Of a stretch of DNA of 64,000 bases, positions 60,989-64,000 are shown in pieces. This DNA is from Alphaproteobacteria bacterium (lineage in GTDB: Bacteria; Pseudomonadota; Alphaproteobacteria; Sphingomonadales; Sphingomonadaceae). Location: assembly GCA_018823905.1 (NCBI GenBank), contig JAHJHL010000128.1, positions 1 to 64,000 of the forward strand. The letters run 5' to 3'. Within the stretch, counting starts at the first letter, position 1; the number at the start of each line of letters is the position of its first letter. The notes beneath the pieces are model-generated. The model saw only the letters and a program-made list of their open reading frames with translations. It made no database searches and was not told the origin of the DNA. A program made the translations under genes and the position numbers.

Positions 60989-62578
60989 CTAGCTCACCGG
61001 TGCATCGACGCCAGGTCCGTCGCTATCGCCATATTGTCGACGGAGTTCGACCAGCCGCTGTTTCATGACGGCAACCTGCCGCTGCAACTGGGAATCATCG
61101 ATGCGATTTTGCATTTCGCCGGGGTCGGTCTTGAGGTCGTAAAATTCCCAGGAGTCGATGTCGGCACCATAAAAGCGCACAAGTTTATAGCGCTCGCCGC
61201 GCACTCCATAATGCGCCCGCACCGCATGGAATCCCGGATATTCGTAATAATGATAATAGACATGCTTGCGCCAGTCGGCAGGCGGACGGCCTGAGAATAG
61301 CGCGCGCATCGACCGGCCCTGGATCGTGTCCGCGCCCGGCACCCCGGCGAAGTCGAGGAAGGTCGGGGCATAGTCGATGTTCTGGATCGGCGCGGTGATG
61401 CGGCTGCCGGGGCGGATATGTCCGGGGTACTGGATCAAAAAGGGTGTCCGCATCGATTCTTCATAGATGAATCGCTTGTCGAACCAGCCATGTTCGCCGA
61501 GGTAAAAGCCCTGGTCCGACGTATAAACGACGATCGTGTTGCGCTCGAGGCCGCTGTCCCGCAGATAATCGAGCACCGCGCCGACCCCTTCATCGACCGA
61601 TGCGATCGTGCCGAGATATTGCTGCATGTAGCGCTGATATTTCCAGCGCGCCATCGCCTGCCCGGTCAGGCCTGCAGCGTTCATCGCGTCATTGTCGGCC
61701 TGCATCAGCGCGTCCCATGTCGCCTGCTGCTGATGCGTCATGCGATCGAAGGCGCCGGGCCAGCGGTTATACCGTAACTCGGCTGATCCCGCGGCGACCG
61801 TCATTTTGAGGTCGTGGCCCTCGTACATGTCGCGGTAAATGTTCATTTCCTGCGCGGCCGCCGCTTTGCGACCGCGATAGTCGTCGAAATAATTGGTTGG
61901 CAGCGGGAAGTTGACCCCCTGATATTTCTGCACATGGCGCAGCGCGGGCATGAAATTGCGGTGCGGCGCCTTGTGGTGGATCAGGATCGCGAAGGGCTTT
62001 GCCTTGTCGCGACCGTTCTTCAGCCAGTCGAGGCTGTATTGGGTGATCAGATCGGTCGCATAGCCCTGTACGACGCTGCGACCTTGGGGCGTGATGATGT
62101 CGGGGTTATAATATTCACCCTGGTCGTCGAGCACCTTCCAGTCGTCGAAACCGATGCCTTCGGGCGAATAGTTGATGTGCCATTTGCCGAACATCGCGGT
62201 CGCATAGCCCGCCTGGCTGAGTGCGCGCGGCCACACCCACACGCTGTTGTCGAATTTGCTGCCATTCTGCTTGAAGCCATGGGCATTGCTCTGGCGCCCG
62301 GTAAGCAGCGTTGCGCGGCTGGGGCCGCACAGCGAATTGCCGACGAAGCTGTTGGTGAAGATCGCGCCATTTTTGGCGATGCGGTCGATATTGGGCGTCG
62401 GCGCGAGCCTCGACACCGCCGACCCATAGGCCGAGATCGCCTGATAAGCGTGGTCGTCCGACATGATATAAACGATGTTGGGTCGCGCGCTTGGCTGGCC
62501 CTGGGCGCCGACGGCGCTAGCGAACATCAAAGTCGCGGCGAGCATAGCGACCGCAAGATGGCAAGGTTGATGGCGCAT
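60989..62578 (-). CDS. Secreted sulfatase
   Basis: 529-aa periplasmic enzyme with a signal peptide (about 1-25, ending VGAQ). The sulfatase signature C-G-P-S-R-A-T-L-L-T-G-R places the cysteine that becomes formylglycine at Cys84. Metal ligands come from M-S-D-D-H (about 39-43) and later S-D-Q-G-F. It removes sulfate esters from carbohydrates (family S1; subfamily uncertain, N-acetylglucosamine-6-sulfatase-like or heparan type by general look). It is followed by the transposase remnant 63 bases downstream and preceded by the GH3 gene 9 bases upstream, so probably one polysaccharide-degradation operon. Confidence 0.9.
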   Translation of the reverse strand: MRHQPCHLAVAMLAATLMFASAVGAQGQPSARPNIVYIMSDDHAYQAISAYGSAVSRLAPTPNIDRIAKNGAIFTNSFVGNSLCGPSRATLLTGRQSNAHGFKQNGSKFDNSVWVWPRALSQAGYATAMFGKWHINYSPEGIGFDDWKVLDDQGEYYNPDIITPQGRSVVQGYATDLITQYSLDWLKNGRDKAKPFAILIHHKAPHRNFMPALRHVQKYQGVNFPLPTNYFDDYRGRKAAAAQEMNIYRDMYEGHDLKMTVAAGSAELRYNRWPGAFDRMTHQQQATWDALMQADNDAMNAAGLTGQAMARWKYQRYMQQYLGTIASVDEGVGAVLDYLRDSGLERNTIVVYTSDQGFYLGEHGWFDKRFIYEESMRTPFLIQYPGHIRPGSRITAPIQNIDYAPTFLDFAGVPGADTIQGRSMRALFSGRPPADWRKHVYYHYYEYPGFHAVRAHYGVRGERYKLVRFYGADIDSWEFYDLKTDPGEMQNRIDDSQLQRQVAVMKQRLVELRRQYGDSDGPGVDAPVS

Positions 62579-62587
62579 CGTCGCCTC

Positions 62588-64000
62588 CTATTCGGTTAGC
62601 GTGAAACTCGCTTCCGATCCGGTGGCGGAGGACGGCCCGACCCACAGCTTGTACTCGCCGGGCTCGCTGCCCCAGCTCATATCCTGGCGCGTGAAGGCCA
62701 GGTCGGCGTCGGTCAGCGTGAAGCGGATGGTGCGTTTTTCACCCTTCTTGAGCATGATTTTTTCGAACCCCTTGAGCTCCTTGACCGGGCGCGTGACCGA
62801 TCCGACGAGGTCGCGGACGTACAGCTGTACCACTTCTTCGCCGTCGCGCGCACCGTTGTTGGTCACGGTGATACTGGCGGTCAGCGTCTCGCCAGGACGA
62901 ATGCTGGCCTTGTCGAGCGTCACCGGCGAATAGGCGAAGCTGGTGTAGCTGAGCCCGTAGCCGAACGGATAGAGCGGGGTGTTGGGGGTATTGAGGTAGC
63001 GTGAGACATATTTTGCATCGGCCGCGCCCAGCTCGATCGGGCGGCCGGTGTTTTTCATGTCGTAGTGGATCGGCACCTGCCCGACATTGCGCGGGAAGGT
63101 GACGGGAAGTTTGCCCGAGGGATTATAATCGCCATACAGAACGTCGGCGATCGCATGGCCGCCCATCGTGCCCGGGTACCAGGCGTGCAGGATCGCGTCG
63201 ACATTGGCGTCGGCCCATTCGATGCTGTTCGGCCGCCCGCTCAGCAGCACGAGGATGATCGGCTTGCCGGTCTTTTTCAGCTCCTCAAGCAGCGCCTGCT
63301 GCGCGCCCGGCAGGTCGAGCGAGGTGCGGCTCGACGCCTCGCCAGTCATATCCCAGCGCTCGCCCATCGCGGCGATGATGACATCGGATTTCTGCGCGAG
63401 CGCGAGGGCTTCGGCAAAGCCGTCGGTCTTGCCCGCTTCGTCAAAGCGATAGCCGGCGCCGCGCGCATAGGCGACGCTCGTGCCTTTGGGCGCCCGCGCC
63501 TGCATCCCTTCGAGCAGCGTGATCGGGCGCGTGCGGCGGTCGCCCGCCGCCGACCAGCTGCCGATCATGTCTTCCTTGCTGTTGCCGAGCGGTCCGATCA
63601 CCGCGATCGACTTCGCCGCGGCGACGAGGGGCAGGGCGTTGTCCTTGTTCTTGAGGAGGACGATCGACTTGCGCGCGACGTCGCGCGTGGCGTCGAGAAA
63701 CTCGGCCTTGTAGATCGTCGCCTTCTCGCGCGCTTCGTCGGCATAGCGATAAGGATCGTCGAACAGGCCGAGGCGATATTTCATCTCGAGGATCGCTTTG
63801 ACCGCGGCGTCGATGCGCGCGGTATCAACCTTGCCCTCGGCCGCCGATTTCGCAAGGTTTTCCATATAGACTGCGCCCTGCATATCCATATCGACCCCGG
63901 CGTTGATTGCCTGTTCGCCCGCCTGCTTCAGATCCTTTGCATAGCCGTGCGGGACCATTTCGTTGATCGACGTGTAATCGGTTACGACAAAGCCCTTGAA
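62588..64000 (-). CDS. GH3 beta-glucosidase, C-terminal part (runs off the window)
   Basis: At least 470 residues of a glycoside hydrolase family 3 enzyme; the start lies beyond base 64000. The visible part begins at G-F-V-V-T-D-Y, where Asp is the GH3 catalytic nucleophile region. It includes the alpha/beta sandwich (D-V-A-R-K-S-I-V-L-L-K-N, then V-I-G-P-L-G-N-S), L-L-S-G-R-P-N-S-I-E-W and Y-P-F-G-Y-G-L-S-Y-T-S-F, and a C-terminal fibronectin-III-like domain. It hydrolyses terminal beta-glucosides or beta-xylosides from oligosaccharides. It probably shares an operon with the sulfatase 9 bases downstream. Confidence 0.9.
   Translation of the reverse strand, partial: FKGFVVTDYTSINEMVPHGYAKDLKQAGEQAINAGVDMDMQGAVYMENLAKSAAEGKVDTARIDAAVKAILEMKYRLGLFDDPYRYADEAREKATIYKAEFLDATRDVARKSIVLLKNKDNALPLVAAAKSIAVIGPLGNSKEDMIGSWSAAGDRRTRPITLLEGMQARAPKGTSVAYARGAGYRFDEAGKTDGFAEALALAQKSDVIIAAMGERWDMTGEASSRTSLDLPGAQQALLEELKKTGKPIILVLLSGRPNSIEWADANVDAILHAWYPGTMGGHAIADVLYGDYNPSGKLPVTFPRNVGQVPIHYDMKNTGRPIELGAADAKYVSRYLNTPNTPLYPFGYGLSYTSFAYSPVTLDKASIRPGETLTASITVTNNGARDGEEVVQLYVRDLVGSVTRPVKELKGFEKIMLKKGEKRTIRFTLTDADLAFTRQDMSWGSEPGEYKLWVGPSSATGSEASFTLTE

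Noticed and set aside
60121..60990. Terminal inverted repeats of the IS5 remnant
   Set aside because: Sequence near 60970-60990 resembles an IS5-type end, but no matching left end was found, so exact borders are not claimed.

Overview
The window is GC-rich alphaproteobacterial DNA, most likely from a sphingomonad (Sphingopyxis, Sphingomonas or Sphingobium type). This rests on the trb/traG module with its ArdC, DUF2958, ParB, DUF736 and DUF2274 companions, on the CCTGTCCTGAGCTTGTCGAA repeat common in these genomes, and on codon and protein style. No rRNA, tRNA or CRISPR array was seen.

Region 1 (about 1-26300) is the core of a conjugative element, either an ICE or integrated plasmid. It runs ArdC-type antirestriction protein, DUF2958, long ParB, small hypotheticals, zinc-ribbon protein, DUF736, 53-aa helical ORF, VirD2-like DUF3363 relaxase, a cargo cassette (8575-13851), then TraG/VirD4, CopG-like protein, TrbB-C-D-E-J-L-F-G-I, DUF2274 and an excisionase-like HTH. 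Most trb genes overlap by 4-8 bases. The left end lies outside the window. The right end is probably in the gene-free stretch 26281-27101, but no att site could be shown.

The cargo cassette is the most unusual part. Two operons converge and overlap at their 3' ends. The rightward one encodes an RHH protein, a MazG-like pyrophosphohydrolase and a uracil-DNA-glycosylase-like protein. The leftward one encodes an acyl-carrier-protein-like protein, an XRE repressor, an ImmA/IrrE metallopeptidase that seems to carry a C-terminal chagasin-like cysteine-protease-inhibitor domain, a papain-like (C1) peptidase and a divergent thymidylate-synthase-like protein. Each operon has a palindromic site at its head. 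I read this as a candidate nucleotide-centred defence or conflict system with a built-in protease/inhibitor pair; I know of no described system with this set.

Region 2 (27102-45096) is a LapA/LapG-type adhesin system. It has a periplasmic transglutaminase-like protease (LapG type), a LuxR-type regulator, and a leftward operon for a 3136-aa repeat adhesin, TolC, a LapB-type ABC exporter, a SleB cell-wall hydrolase and an HlyD adaptor. The adhesin has a PAAG motif near residue 97, where a LapG cleavage site would be expected. No LapD-like receptor is in the window.

Region 3 (45567-58773) is a second type I secretion locus: M23 peptidase, RTX-repeat protein, TolC, LuxR regulator, PrtD-type ABC exporter, HlyD adaptor, an Omp85-like barrel with no recognisable POTRA domains, and an XRE regulator.

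Region 4 (58789-64000) holds a peroxiredoxin-like/prolyl-hydroxylase fusion, a decayed IS5-family transposase carrying a 23-bp REP-like insertion, a secreted sulfatase and the C-terminal part of a GH3 beta-glucosidase that runs off the right edge.
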